Source: CAZKGE01 sp964541695
Lineage (GTDB): Bacteria; Bacillota; Clostridia; Christensenellales; CAG-138
NCBI GenBank assembly: GCA_964541695.1
Contig: CAZIRB010000002.1
Span: forward strand, 1 to 64,000
Direction: 5' to 3'
DNA: 64,000 nucleotides
Made by a program: the position numbers and the translations under genes. The notes under the pieces were generated by a model. It had not been told where the DNA came from, searched no databases, and saw nothing but the letters and a program-made list of their open reading frames with translations. Below, in pieces: positions 44,694 through 54,139 of this stretch. Position 1 is the stretch's first letter, and every line of letters begins with the position of its first letter.

Positions 44694-44737
44694 AAAAAAA
44701 ATCCCGCCTGTAAAGTAGTTTTCCTTTACAGACAGGA
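44694..44737 (-). terminator. Strong intrinsic terminator between ftsY and ylxM
   Basis: On the minus strand TCCTGTCTGTAAAG (44737-44724) pairs with CTTTACAGGCGGGA (44715-44702), 14 bp with two G-T wobbles and an 8-base loop, followed at once by eight T. It is 36 bases past the ftsY stop and immediately downstream of a consensus promoter. Confidence 0.9.
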
Positions 44738-44739
44738 GT

Positions 44740-44767
44740 ATTATACCCGATACGCGCCTAATGTCAA
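44740..44767 (-). promoter_or_regulatory. Consensus sigma-A promoter facing ylxM-ffh
   Basis: Minus-strand TTGACA (44762-44767), 16-base spacer, TATAAT (44740-44745). Both boxes match the consensus perfectly. The predicted start, near 44733, lies within the first arm of the terminator above. Confidence 0.85.
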
Positions 44768-44772
44768 GCGTT

Positions 44773-45693
44773 TTATTCGGCCAAGCCCATCAATATCGCC
44801 TCGGCAAAGCGGTCCGCGTCGAACGGTTGCAGGTCGTCGATCCCCTCGCCCACGCCGATGAAGCGCACGGGCAAATGGAGTTTGTCGCAGACCGCCACGA
44901 CGACGCCGCCCTTGGCGCTGCCGTCGATCTTGGTCAGGATCACGCCGGTGAGCTCGCATGCTTCCAAGAACGCCTGCGCCTGCGCGACAGCGTTCTGCCC
45001 GGTCGTAGCGTCGAGCACGAGCAGCGTCTCGCAAGGCACGTCCGGCAGTTCGCGCGCGATCACGCGGCGGATTTTGGCCAGCTCCTGCATCAGGTTCTGC
45101 TTGGTATGCAGCCGCCCCGCCGTGTCGACGATTAAAAGGTCGCATTTTTTGGCCTTGTACGACGCGGCCGCGTCGAACACAACGGCCGCCGGGTCCGCGC
45201 CCTCGCCGTGCCGCACGAGCGGTACGTTCGCGCGCTGTGCCCAGGCCGAGAGCTGCTCCGCCGCCGCCGCGCGGAACGTGTCCGCCGCGGCCAGCATGGG
45301 TTTGCGCCCTCTCTCGCGGTACTGGTGCGCGATCTTACCGATCGAAGTGGTCTTGCCTACGCCGTTGACGCCGACGATGAGCAGCACCGCGGGACCAGAG
45401 TCCGCGGCGAGCGCGCCGGACGGCCGCACGGCGTCCGCAATCAGCGTAACAAGCGCGGCCTTTGCCTCCGTGCGCATCACGGTGCGGTCCTGACGGAGCC
45501 GCGTCCGCAGCGCGGCGATCAGCTTCTCCGTTGTTTCAACGCCCATGTCGGAAAGGATCATCGCCTCCTCGAGCTCGTCGAAAAATTCGTCATCGACGCG
45601 CTCGTCGGCATGGAACACGCGCGAGATCAGATTCTCGCGCGTTTTGCCGAGGCCGCGCGCGAGCTTCTCAAAAAAACCGATGTTCTTCTCCAT
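44773..45693 (-). CDS. ftsY: Signal recognition particle receptor FtsY
   Basis: 306 residues, without the long acidic A domain of enterobacteria. G1 is GVNGVGKTTSIGKIAHQY near 111, followed by DTAGRLHTKQNLMQEL and ILTKIDGSAKGGVVVA. It receives SRP-ribosome complexes at the membrane. Its ATG shares one base with the smc stop (TGATG), and GAGGAGG lies inside smc. Confidence 0.96.
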   Translation of the reverse strand: MEKNIGFFEKLARGLGKTRENLISRVFHADERVDDEFFDELEEAMILSDMGVETTEKLIAALRTRLRQDRTVMRTEAKAALVTLIADAVRPSGALAADSGPAVLLIVGVNGVGKTTSIGKIAHQYRERGRKPMLAAADTFRAAAAEQLSAWAQRANVPLVRHGEGADPAAVVFDAAASYKAKKCDLLIVDTAGRLHTKQNLMQELAKIRRVIARELPDVPCETLLVLDATTGQNAVAQAQAFLEACELTGVILTKIDGSAKGGVVVAVCDKLHLPVRFIGVGEGIDDLQPFDADRFAEAILMGLAE

Positions 45694-48600
45694 CAGGATA
45701 CCTCCTCAAAGCGGGCGGACACGATCTTGCTGACGCCCTTCTCCTCCATGGAGACGCCGTACAGCGTGTCGCAGACCTCCATGCTGCCCTTGCGGTGCGT
45801 GATGAGGATGAACTGCGTGCCGCCCGAATAGGACTTGATAAAGTCCGCAAACCGCGATACGTTCGCTTCGTCGAGCGAGGACTCGATCTCGTCGAGCAGA
45901 CAGAACGCCGGGGGCTTGAGCCGCAGCATCGCAAACAGCAGCGCGATGGCGGTCAGCGCGCGCTCGCCGCCCGAGAGGAGTGACAGCAGCTGCAGCTTCT
46001 TGCCCGGCGGCTGCGCGATGATGTCGATCTCGCAGTTCAACGCGTCGCGCTCGTCGGCCAGCCGCAGCTCCGCGTACCCGCCGCCGAACAGCTCGCAGAA
46101 CACCCCGGTGAAGTTTTGCTGGATCAGAGCGAACTGTTTCTTAAACTCCGCCTCCATGGTTTTGGTCAGCTCGACGATCAGCGACTCCAGGTCCGCCTTG
46201 GCCATGGTCAGGTCGTCGCGCTGCGCGGACAGCGACGCGTGCCGCTCGCTCACCGCCTTGTAATCCTCGATCGCGGCGACGTTGATCTCGCCGAGCGCGC
46301 GGATCTCGCCCTTGAGCTCCGCGATGCGCGCGTTTGTGTTGCCGATTGCGATCTCGCGGCGAAGCGGCAGCGCGTTTTCGTACGTCAGCGAGTATTCTTC
46401 CCAGATATGGTTCTGCATTGCCGAAAGCTCCATCTCGAGCCGGCTTTTGTTCATCTCCTGCTTATGCAGCCGCTCGGTGAGCTCGCGCGACTCGCTAAGC
46501 AGCCCCTCGCGCTGCGCGCGCAGCGCGGAGAGCGCGTCGGCAAGCTGCGCCCGCTCGTCCTCAAGCGCCTGCTGCGCCTTCTTCCGTTCCGCCGCAACGC
46601 CCTGCTCCGTCGCAACCGAGGCCTGCATCTGCTCAAGCCGCGCACCCGCCGCGTCGATCTGCTCTTTTAGTGTGAGCAGCTCGGCGTCGAGCGCCAAAAC
46701 GCGCTTTCTGCCCTCGTCCAGCTCGCGCTGCAGCCGTTTTTTCTCGCTTGCCGCGGCGTCGCGCTCCTTGGCCAGCGCCATGCGGCGCACGCGCAGCTCC
46801 GTGATGGCCGCGTTCTGTTCCTCGCGTTCGGCTCGGAGCGCGGCAAGCGCCTGCTGCGCCTTTGCCACGTCCTCGCGCGTGCACGCGTTGCCCTGCTCGA
46901 TATCCGTCTGCAGCGTGGCCGCGCGCTCGCGCTCCGCGGCAAGCTCCGCGAGGTTCTCGAGGATACCGTCGCGCTCCTCGGCCAGCTTCTCGAGCGCGGC
47001 GCGGTTCTCCGAGATGTCGCGCAGAATGATTTCGGTCCGCTCATTCTGCTTGGCCAGGTCGATCTCGCGCCCATGCAGCTCGCCGCGGACACCGTCGATC
47101 TCGGCGCCGAGCAGCAACAGCTCGTTCTTACCCCGCTCGACGTCGGCAAGCAGCGCGGTCTTCTTCTGTTCCGTCGCGCGAATGGCCTCCATCAGTTCCG
47201 CCATCTCGCGCTCACGCCCGAGCAGCGAGAACGACCGCTTCTTCTGGCTGCCGCCGCTCATCGAGCCGCCCGTGCTGATGATGTCGCCGTCGAGCGTCGC
47301 GATATGGAATGCGCCGCCAGAGCGCTTCTTGAGCCGCACGCCGCTGTCGAGGTCCTTTACAATCGCCGTGCGGCCGAGCAGAAAGCCGACCGCGGGCGCA
47401 ATCTTTTTATCGAATGTGATCAGCTCGCTGGCTAGGCCGATGCAGCCTTCCGCATTCAGCAGCGCGCGCTCCTGCGGCGTGGGCGTCTGAACGCGCAGAA
47501 GCGAGAGCGGCAAAAGCGTCGCGCGGCCGTAATCCTTCTTGCGCAGGTACTCGATGACGTACTGCGCGTCCTCGGGCGTCTCGGTGACGATGTTCTGCAA
47601 CGACGAGCCGAGCGACATGGAAATCGCCGTCTCGTACTCCTTCGGCACGCGGACAAGCTCCGCGACCACGCCGACCATCGCGCGCGAAAGCGCCGCGTCG
47701 TTTGCCGCGTCGCGCATCAAAAACTTGACGCTGTCGTAATAGCCCTCGCGCTGCCGCGCCATGTCCGAGAGCACGGAGAAGCGCGACTGCTGGCTGCTCG
47801 CCGCCTGCTCGAGCTCGCGCACGCGCTGCTGCAGATTGCGGTAGGCCTGCTCTTTATCCGCCTGGCGCGACTGCGCGTCCGACAGGCGCTTCGCCGCGTC
47901 GTCGCGCTGCGCTTCCGCGCCCGATTGCGCCTCCTTGGCCGCGCGCAGCTCCTCGTCGAGCCGCCCGCCCTTTGCCTGGCAATCCTCCGTCTCCCGGGAA
48001 ATATCGCCGATGCGCGCATTGAGCGCCGTGGCCATCGCGCCGGAATGCGTCACGCGGTTTCGCGCGTCCGACAGCCGGTTCATCGCCTCGATGATCGACG
48101 CCTTCATCGCCTCGAGCGCCGCTTCGCTTGTTTCGATCGTTTCGTCCGCCGCGGCAAGCGCGGCGGTCTTTTCCGCAATCTCCGCGTCCAGCCGGGAAAG
48201 TGCGACCGCGTCCGCCTCGTCGCCCTGCATCCGCTCCACCGCGGAGGACAGCTCCGCCGCCGTCCCAAGCAGCTTTTCGCGCTCCGCGCTGAGCCGCGCG
48301 CGCTCGGCGGCCGCGTTGTCGCGCCGCTCGATCAATACGTTGCACTCGCCCGTATGCGTCTCGACACCCGCGAGCATCGCCATCAGCGCGTTCTGCATCT
48401 CGAACAACTCCGCGTCGAGCGTGCGCGCGCGCGATTCGGCCTCCGCACACTGCGAAAGCAGCGCCTGCTCGCGCTCGCCGCAGCGCGCGGCGTCGGCGGC
48501 CATTTCGCGCATCGCGCCCGCAATCGCGGCAAGGCGCTCGTTCATGCGCTCGTACTGCGCCAAAAATAAATTGATCTCGAGGTCCCGCAGCTCGTCGCGC

Positions 48601-49253
48601 AGCTTGAGAAATTCGCGCGCGGCGCGGCTCTGTTCCTCGAGCGGGCCGAGCCTGGCAAACAGCTCCGCCAGGATGTCCTCGATGCGCTCGAGGTTCTTGC
48701 CGGTGCTCTCGAGCTTGCGCTCCGCCTCCTCCTTGCGCACGCGGTAGCGCATCACGCCGGCCGCCTCCTCGAGCGCGGTGCGGCGGTCGTTCGAGCGGTT
48801 GGCGAGTATCTCGTCCACCTTGCCCTGGCCGATGATCGAATAGCCGTCCTTGCCGATGCCGGTGTCGTGAAACAGGTCGGCGATGTCGCGCAGGCGGCAC
48901 GGGTTCTTGTTGATGCAGTACTCGCTCTCGCCGGAGCGGTACACGCGCCTCGTCACGGCAACCTCGGCAAACTCGATCGGCAGCTTGTGATCGGCGTTAT
49001 CGAACGTCAGCGTAACCTCGCAGTAGGAGAGCGCCTTCTTCTGCTGCGTGCCGCCGAAGATAACGTCCTCCATCTTTGCGCCGCGGAGCGCCTTTGCGCT
49101 CTGCTCGCCGAGCACCCAGCGCACCGCGTCCGCGATATTGCTTTTTCCGCTCCCGTTCGGGCCGATCACCGCGGTGATACCGTCGCCGAACACCAGTTCC
49201 GTCCGGTGCGCGAACGACTTAAACCCGATCAGGTCCAGTTTAACCAGCCGCAA
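45693..49253 (-). CDS. smc: Chromosome partition protein SMC
   Basis: 1186 residues, the full family length. Walker A is VIGPNGSGKSNIADAVRWVL near 30; two long coiled-coil arms flank a hinge (about 515-660, ELVRVPKEYETAISMSLGSS); the C-terminal head has the signature LLSGGERALTAIALLFAMLR and Walker B FCLLDEIESSLDEANV. It compacts and segregates chromosomes with ScpA/ScpB (not in this window). The start is TTG with GGGAGG five bases upstream. It follows rnc by 15 bases. Confidence 0.97.
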   Translation of the reverse strand: MRLVKLDLIGFKSFAHRTELVFGDGITAVIGPNGSGKSNIADAVRWVLGEQSAKALRGAKMEDVIFGGTQQKKALSYCEVTLTFDNADHKLPIEFAEVAVTRRVYRSGESEYCINKNPCRLRDIADLFHDTGIGKDGYSIIGQGKVDEILANRSNDRRTALEEAAGVMRYRVRKEEAERKLESTGKNLERIEDILAELFARLGPLEEQSRAAREFLKLRDELRDLEINLFLAQYERMNERLAAIAGAMREMAADAARCGEREQALLSQCAEAESRARTLDAELFEMQNALMAMLAGVETHTGECNVLIERRDNAAAERARLSAEREKLLGTAAELSSAVERMQGDEADAVALSRLDAEIAEKTAALAAADETIETSEAALEAMKASIIEAMNRLSDARNRVTHSGAMATALNARIGDISRETEDCQAKGGRLDEELRAAKEAQSGAEAQRDDAAKRLSDAQSRQADKEQAYRNLQQRVRELEQAASSQQSRFSVLSDMARQREGYYDSVKFLMRDAANDAALSRAMVGVVAELVRVPKEYETAISMSLGSSLQNIVTETPEDAQYVIEYLRKKDYGRATLLPLSLLRVQTPTPQERALLNAEGCIGLASELITFDKKIAPAVGFLLGRTAIVKDLDSGVRLKKRSGGAFHIATLDGDIISTGGSMSGGSQKKRSFSLLGREREMAELMEAIRATEQKKTALLADVERGKNELLLLGAEIDGVRGELHGREIDLAKQNERTEIILRDISENRAALEKLAEERDGILENLAELAAERERAATLQTDIEQGNACTREDVAKAQQALAALRAEREEQNAAITELRVRRMALAKERDAAASEKKRLQRELDEGRKRVLALDAELLTLKEQIDAAGARLEQMQASVATEQGVAAERKKAQQALEDERAQLADALSALRAQREGLLSESRELTERLHKQEMNKSRLEMELSAMQNHIWEEYSLTYENALPLRREIAIGNTNARIAELKGEIRALGEINVAAIEDYKAVSERHASLSAQRDDLTMAKADLESLIVELTKTMEAEFKKQFALIQQNFTGVFCELFGGGYAELRLADERDALNCEIDIIAQPPGKKLQLLSLLSGGERALTAIALLFAMLRLKPPAFCLLDEIESSLDEANVSRFADFIKSYSGGTQFILITHRKGSMEVCDTLYGVSMEEKGVSKIVSARFEEVS

Positions 49254-49268
49254 GCATGCCTCCCGATC

Positions 49269-49994
49269 CTATTTTTCTTCCTGCGCGCAAAGCTTCTCGA
49301 TGGCGGCCCGCGCCGCCTCCTGCCCCGCCGCCTGCTTGGACGCGCCCGCGCCTTCGCCGAGCACCTCGCCGCCAAGCAGCACGCGCATCGTAAATTCTTT
49401 TTTATGCTCCGGGCCGGTCTCCGAAATCAGAACATATTCCGGGCCGGCGTTGTGCTCCTTCTGCACGTGCTCCTGCAGGCGCGTCTTATAGTCCTTGTCC
49501 GTCGTCTGCACGCACGCTTCCTCGAGCAGCCGGATCACGCGCGAGAGGATGAATTCGCGCGCCGCGTCCATGCCGCCGTCGACATAGATCGCGCCGATCA
49601 GCGCCTCGAGCGCATCGGACACGATCGACGGCTTCTCGCGCCCGCCGGTGACCTCCTCGCCGTGGCCTAGCCTAAGCGCCTCCGGCACGCCGAGCGCGCA
49701 GGCCGCGCGATACAGCGACTGCTCGCAGACGAGGCGCGCGCGCGCTTTCGTCATGTCGCCCTCCTGCATGCGCGGATTCGAGCGGTACAGCCGATCGCTC
49801 ACGACGAGCTCGAGCACGGCGTCGCCCAAAAACTCCAGCCGCTCGTTGTGCAAGCTTCCCGCACGCCGCCCGTCGCCCTTGACGAACGACGTATGCGTCA
49901 GCGCGGTAAACAGGAGCTCCTCGTCACAAAACGAGTACCCCAGCGCGCAAATGAGCCGCTCGATTCCGGTTTCCGTCCGCTGCGTCACGTCCAT
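49269..49994 (-). CDS. rnc: Ribonuclease III
   Basis: 241 residues. The catalytic signature NERLEFLGDAVLELVVSDRL is near 49, a second acidic cluster SDALEALIGAIYVDGG near 125, and the double-stranded RNA-binding domain covers about 160-235. It processes rRNA and structured RNAs. It is first in the rnc-smc-ftsY run, after the acpP terminator. Confidence 0.96.
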   Translation of the reverse strand: MDVTQRTETGIERLICALGYSFCDEELLFTALTHTSFVKGDGRRAGSLHNERLEFLGDAVLELVVSDRLYRSNPRMQEGDMTKARARLVCEQSLYRAACALGVPEALRLGHGEEVTGGREKPSIVSDALEALIGAIYVDGGMDAAREFILSRVIRLLEEACVQTTDKDYKTRLQEHVQKEHNAGPEYVLISETGPEHKKEFTMRVLLGGEVLGEGAGASKQAAGQEAARAAIEKLCAQEEK

Positions 49995-50013
49995 TTCCCG
50001 ATCCGCCGATTAG

Positions 50014-50041
50014 AAAAAAGCCCGCACCGTTGGATGCGGGC
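50014..50041 (-). terminator. Intrinsic terminator of acpP
   Basis: GCCCGCA (50020-50026), 8-base loop, TGCGGGC (50035-50041), followed on the minus strand by six T. It lies 15 bases past the acpP stop. Confidence 0.88.
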
Positions 50042-50056
50042 ATCGGCCTGACTGAT

Positions 50057-50281
50057 TCAGTCCTTTTCCAGATACCCCACGATATCTGCGATCGTGTGGA
50101 TCTTCGGCAGCTCCTCGTCCGGGATCTCCACGTCGAACTCCTGCTCGAGATCCATGATGAGCTCCACAATATCCAGAGAATCGGCCTTGAGGTCGTCGAT
50201 GAGTCTGCTCTCCATCTGAACGGTCGCGGGGTCGATATCCAACTGCTTGGAGATGACCTCCCGAATCTTCTCAAAATACAT
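50057..50281 (-). CDS. acpP: Acyl carrier protein
   Basis: 74 residues, acidic. The phosphopantetheine Ser is in DDLKADSLDIVELIMDLE. It carries acyl chains in fatty acid synthesis. It follows plsX by 74 bases; the fabD and fabG genes that lie between them in Bacillus are missing here. Confidence 0.97.
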   Translation of the reverse strand: MYFEKIREVISKQLDIDPATVQMESRLIDDLKADSLDIVELIMDLEQEFDVEIPDEELPKIHTIADIVGYLEKD

Positions 50282-50355
50282 AATGATATCTACTCCTCGG
50301 TTTTGTTTATACGGATCCCATTCCGCATGTATTCTATATGAACCGGCCTATGTTG

Positions 50356-51363
50356 TCAATCCTCCTGGGTGAAAGAGGCAACCGCCTCGCCCACGAGCGC
50401 GACGACGTTTCCGGCGACCAGCTTGTGCGCCTGGAGGATGGCGGAGCAGAACGCTTTTGCGTCCGAGCTGCCGTGCGCCTTGATCACGCCGCCGGATACG
50501 CCGATGAGCGGCGCGCCGCCGTACTCCGAATAATCGAGGCTCTTTTTCAGCTTAACAAACGCGGGTTTGGCCAGGAGCGCGCCCGCCTTGGTCAGCGCGC
50601 CGGCGGTCAGCTCCATCTTCAATTTTTTCATGAGCATCGAGGCCGTGCCCTCGATTGTCTTGAGCACGACGTTGCCGTCGAAGCCGTCGCAAACCACGAC
50701 GTCGAACTCGCCCGAGAGCACGTCGCGCGCCTCGCAGTTGCCGATAAAGCGCACGGGCGCGCTTTTAAGCAGCTGGTGCGCGGCCTTGGTCAGCTCGTTG
50801 CCCTTCTCCTCCTCGGTGCCGTTGTTGAGCAGGCCGACGCGCGGTTCTTTGATGCCGAACACGCGCTCCATATAGGTCGAGCCCATCAGGGCAAACTGCG
50901 CGAGGTACTCCGGCTTGCAGTCGGTGTTCGCGCCGCTGTCGAGCAAAAGCACGCAGCCCGTGAGCGTGGGCAGCGCGACCGCGAGCGCGGGCCGCTTGAC
51001 GCCCTTTTGCCGCCGGACGATCAGCGTCGCGCCGGTCAATAGCGCGCCGGTGCTGCCGGCGGAGACGATGCAGTCCGCGCGGCCCGCCGCAACGTCCTCG
51101 AGCGCGCGCACCATCGAGGAATCCTTCTTTTTGCGGACGGCGAGCGTGGGCTGCTCGTCGCAGCCGATCGTCTCGGTCGTGTACACGACCGAAACGCGCG
51201 ACACGTCGAAGCGGCCCGCGGCCACGGCGGCGTCGAGCGCGGCCTTATCGCCGTAGAGCGTCAGCTCCGCGTCCTCCGGCAGGAGCTTCTGCGCGGCCTC
51301 GCAGCCGGCAAGCGCGGCGAGCGGCGCGTTGTCGCCGCCCATGACGTCGATGGCAAGGTTCAT
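50356..51363 (-). CDS. plsX: Phosphate acyltransferase PlsX
   Basis: 335 residues. It opens MNLAIDVMGGDNAPLAALAG and holds TGALLTGATLIVRRQKGVKR and VVCDGFDGNVVLKTIEGTA. It makes acyl-phosphate from acyl-ACP for phospholipid synthesis, peripheral to the membrane. It has its own promoter at 51392-51420 and is followed by acpP, its substrate carrier. Confidence 0.95.
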   Translation of the reverse strand: MNLAIDVMGGDNAPLAALAGCEAAQKLLPEDAELTLYGDKAALDAAVAAGRFDVSRVSVVYTTETIGCDEQPTLAVRKKKDSSMVRALEDVAAGRADCIVSAGSTGALLTGATLIVRRQKGVKRPALAVALPTLTGCVLLLDSGANTDCKPEYLAQFALMGSTYMERVFGIKEPRVGLLNNGTEEEKGNELTKAAHQLLKSAPVRFIGNCEARDVLSGEFDVVVCDGFDGNVVLKTIEGTASMLMKKLKMELTAGALTKAGALLAKPAFVKLKKSLDYSEYGGAPLIGVSGGVIKAHGSSDAKAFCSAILQAHKLVAGNVVALVGEAVASFTQED

Positions 51364-51391
51364 ACAGACACCCCCCTAGTTTGTGCAACGT

Positions 51392-51420
51392 ATTATATCA
51401 GAAACCGGGCCGAAACGCAA
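51392..51420 (-). promoter_or_regulatory. Sigma-A promoter for plsX
   Basis: Minus-strand TTGCGT (51415-51420), 17-base spacer, TATAAT (51392-51397), 28 bases before the ATG. Its -35 box overlaps the T tract of the rpmF terminator. Confidence 0.75.
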
Positions 51421-51454
51421 AAAAAGGCTTTCATGCAGCCGCACAAAAGCCTTT
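51416..51454 (-). terminator. Intrinsic terminator of rpmF
   Basis: AAAGGCTTT (51423-51431), 14-base loop, AAAGCCTTT (51446-51454), with a T run on the minus strand. It is 28 bases past the rpmF stop. Confidence 0.85.
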
Positions 51455-51482
51455 CGCGCTCCACACGAAAGAAGGTGAACCG

Positions 51483-51683
51483 TTACGCGTTCTTCTTTTC
51501 CTTTTTTTCCATGTCGAGAACCTTCGCGCCGTCGTAGGTCCCGCACTTTTTGCAAACCGTGTGCGGCGTGACCAGCGAGTGGCACTGCGGGCATTCCACG
51601 AGGGTCGGCGCGTCCAGACGGAACGTATTCGCCCGCCTCGAGTCCCGCCTCGCTTTCGAAGTTTTTCTCTTCGGTACTGCCAT
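51483..51683 (-). CDS. rpmF: 50S ribosomal protein L32
   Basis: 66 residues. It starts MAVPKRKTSKARRDSRR and has a four-cysteine zinc site (CPQC and CKKC), so it is the zinc-binding form. It follows the YceD-like gene by two bases; this pair is conserved across bacteria. Confidence 0.97.
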   Translation of the reverse strand: MAVPKRKTSKARRDSRRANTFRLDAPTLVECPQCHSLVTPHTVCKKCGTYDGAKVLDMEKKEKKNA

Positions 51684-51685
51684 GG

Positions 51686-52198
51686 TTACACCTCCTTATG
51701 TTCGTTACTCAATTTCTTTAGGTCCGCGAACGGCGTTTTTACGTCCGCGGCCCGGCAGTCGCATTGTATCGTATTGCGGTTGACCCCGCAGATCGGGCAG
51801 AGCCCGCGGCAATCCTCCCGGCACACCGACGCGATCGGAAGGTTTAAGTACAGATTGTCCATCACCGCGTCGTCGAGCGTAATCCGTTCGCCCTCGTAGG
51901 CGTAGGTCTCGCGCTCGTCCGGCCGCTCCGGCGCCTTCTCGAACCGTTCGGAAAACGCGCACGCGATCGCTTCCGTAAAATCCTCGCCGCAGCGCGCGCA
52001 CACGGAGTTGAGACTGGCCTCGATCGTACCCGTCACCGTGAACAGCTTGCCGTCGAACACGTACGCGCCGCCGACCTGTACCGGCCCCATAAATTCCAGC
52101 TCGCGGCCTAAATAGGTCTGCCGCTCCACGGCAAGCTCGCCGGAAAAAGCGTACGTCGCACCGATGTTCTTGAGCGCGGCCGCGATATTGATCTCCAT
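51686..52198 (-). CDS. YceD/DUF177-family protein
   Basis: 170 residues. LNSVCARCGEDFTEAIACAF and CREDCRGLCPICGVNRNTIQ are the conserved DUF177 segments, with paired cysteines suited to metal binding. YceD homologs affect 23S rRNA accumulation. The gene is upstream of rpmF, sharing a promoter at 52250-52278. Confidence 0.9.
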   Translation of the reverse strand: MEINIAAALKNIGATYAFSGELAVERQTYLGRELEFMGPVQVGGAYVFDGKLFTVTGTIEASLNSVCARCGEDFTEAIACAFSERFEKAPERPDERETYAYEGERITLDDAVMDNLYLNLPIASVCREDCRGLCPICGVNRNTIQCDCRAADVKTPFADLKKLSNEHKEV

Positions 52199-52249
52199 AC
52201 CCTGCGTTCACATCCCTTGCCGGCAGGCTTAAAAGCACGACCAACCAAT

Positions 52250-52278
52250 ATATTAGCGATTCCGCCGGCGTTTGTCAA
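52250..52278 (-). promoter_or_regulatory. Sigma-A promoter for the yceD-rpmF unit
   Basis: Minus-strand TTGACA (52273-52278), 17-base spacer, TAATAT (52250-52255). It overlaps the last codons and stop of the upstream radical-SAM gene. Confidence 0.7.
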
Positions 52279-54139
52279 CTGCATTCTTGCCGCGCTTTGT
52301 GCCCGTGCGCGCGGCGTTTGCGGCGGTTTTTGCCGCCTCGCGCGGCGGCGGCACGAGGCAGCCGCGGCCAAAGCCGATCAGGTCACTTCTTCCCGCCTGT
52401 TCCAGCGCCCTGCGCACGAGCGCGAAGTTTTTCGGGTCGTAGTACTGCAAAAGCGCGCGCTGCATGCGCTTCTCGTCGGGCGATTTCGGCACATACATCC
52501 GCTCCATCGTGCGCGGGTCGAGCCCGGTATAAAACATGCAGGTCGAGAGCGTGCCGGGCGTGGGATAGAAGTCCTGCACCTGCTCGGGCCGCATGCGGTT
52601 CTCCTTTAGGTAGAGCGCGAGCTCAATCGCGTCCGAAAGCTCCGAGCCGGGGTGCGACGAGATCAGGTACGGCACGAGGTACTGGTCGAGGCCGAAGCGC
52701 CGGTTCAGCCGCGCGTACGTTTCGGCGAAGCGGTCGAACACCGCGCGCGGGGGCTTGTTCATGTAGTACAGCACGCGGTCGGACACGTGCTCCGGCGCAA
52801 CCTTGAGCTGGCCGCTGACGTGATGCCGCACAAGCTCGCTCAAAAACGCGTCGCTCTTATCGTACAGCGCGTAGTCATAGCGCACGCCGGAGCGCACGAA
52901 CACGCGCCTGACCCCCGGCAGCGCGCGGAGCTTTTTCAGCAGCGCGGTGTAGTCGCTCTCGTCGGCGATAAGGTTCCCGCAGCGCTCGTAGCCGATGCAC
53001 TGCCTGTCCGCGCAGACGCCCGCCGTCAATTGTTTTTTGCAGGCGGGCTGCCGGAAGTTCGCCGTGGGGCCGCCGACGTCGTGGATCACGCCGCGAAACG
53101 CCGGATCGCACGTCAAATCCTTCGCCTCGGCGAGGATGGACGCGTGGCTGCGCGCCTGGACGACGCGCCCCTGGTGGAACGTCAGCGCGCAGAAGCTGCA
53201 GCCGCCGAAGCAGCCGCGCGCGGACGTGATCGAGAACGAGACCTCGTCGAGCGCCGGGATATGCGCGCGGTAGGACGGGTGCGCGCGGCGCGTAAACGGC
53301 AGCGCGTAGATTGCATCGAGCTCCGCGGCCGTCAGCGGCGGCTGCGGCGGATTGACGACGAGGCAGCCTTTCTCGTGCGGCTGCACGAGCGCGCGGCCGC
53401 GCACGGCGTCGTGCTCGCGCTGCTCGGACATAAAGGCCTCGGCGTACTTCCGCTTGTTTTCCGAAACCTCCGTAAACGAGGGCAGCACCACCGCGCCCGG
53501 CACGTCGTCGGGCTTGTCCGCGCGGTAACAGGCGCCGCGCACGTCCGCAATCGAGCGCACGTCGCGGCCGGAGGCGAGCGCGTCCGCCACCTGCACGATC
53601 GAACGCTCCGCCATGCCGTAGAGCAGAAGGTCCGCGCCCGCGTCGTACAAAATCGAATGGCGCACCTTATCGTCCCAGTAATCGTAGTGCGCGAACCGCC
53701 GTAAACTCGCCTCGATGCCGCCGAGTAGTACCGGCACGCCGGCGTACGCCTCACGGCAGCGGTTGCCGTACACGATCGCCGCGCGGTCCGGCCGCGCGCC
53801 GGCGCGCCCGCCGGGCGTGTACGCGTCCTCGCCGCGCCGCTTCTTGGCCGCGGTGTAGTGGTTCACCATCGAGTCGATGTTGCCGCCGGTGACGAGAAAC
53901 GCAAGCTTCGGCCGCCCGAGCGCGCGGAACGCGTCCGCGCTGTGCCAATCGGGCTGCGCGAGCACGCCCACGGAATAGCCGCGGCTTTGCAGCACGCGCG
54001 CGATGATCGCCGCACCGAAGCTCGGGTGGTCGACGTACGCGTCGCCGGACACCAGCACAAAATCCGCCGACGCAAAGCCGCGCCGGCGCATCTCATCGGG
54101 CGTTAAAAACGGTATGCTGCTCTCGGGGAAATCGGTCAT
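52253..54139 (-). CDS. YgiQ-family radical SAM protein
   Basis: 628 residues, the family length. The 4Fe-4S motif is SARGCFGGCSFCALTFHQGR near 310 (CxxxCxxC). The N-terminal domain resembles a cobalamin-binding fold (GAAIIARVLQSRGYSVGVLA). Family reaction unknown. Its ATG overlaps the divIVA-like stop by four bases. Confidence 0.92.
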   Translation of the reverse strand: MTDFPESSIPFLTPDEMRRRGFASADFVLVSGDAYVDHPSFGAAIIARVLQSRGYSVGVLAQPDWHSADAFRALGRPKLAFLVTGGNIDSMVNHYTAAKKRRGEDAYTPGGRAGARPDRAAIVYGNRCREAYAGVPVLLGGIEASLRRFAHYDYWDDKVRHSILYDAGADLLLYGMAERSIVQVADALASGRDVRSIADVRGACYRADKPDDVPGAVVLPSFTEVSENKRKYAEAFMSEQREHDAVRGRALVQPHEKGCLVVNPPQPPLTAAELDAIYALPFTRRAHPSYRAHIPALDEVSFSITSARGCFGGCSFCALTFHQGRVVQARSHASILAEAKDLTCDPAFRGVIHDVGGPTANFRQPACKKQLTAGVCADRQCIGYERCGNLIADESDYTALLKKLRALPGVRRVFVRSGVRYDYALYDKSDAFLSELVRHHVSGQLKVAPEHVSDRVLYYMNKPPRAVFDRFAETYARLNRRFGLDQYLVPYLISSHPGSELSDAIELALYLKENRMRPEQVQDFYPTPGTLSTCMFYTGLDPRTMERMYVPKSPDEKRMQRALLQYYDPKNFALVRRALEQAGRSDLIGFGRGCLVPPPREAAKTAANAARTGTKRGKNAVDKRRRNR

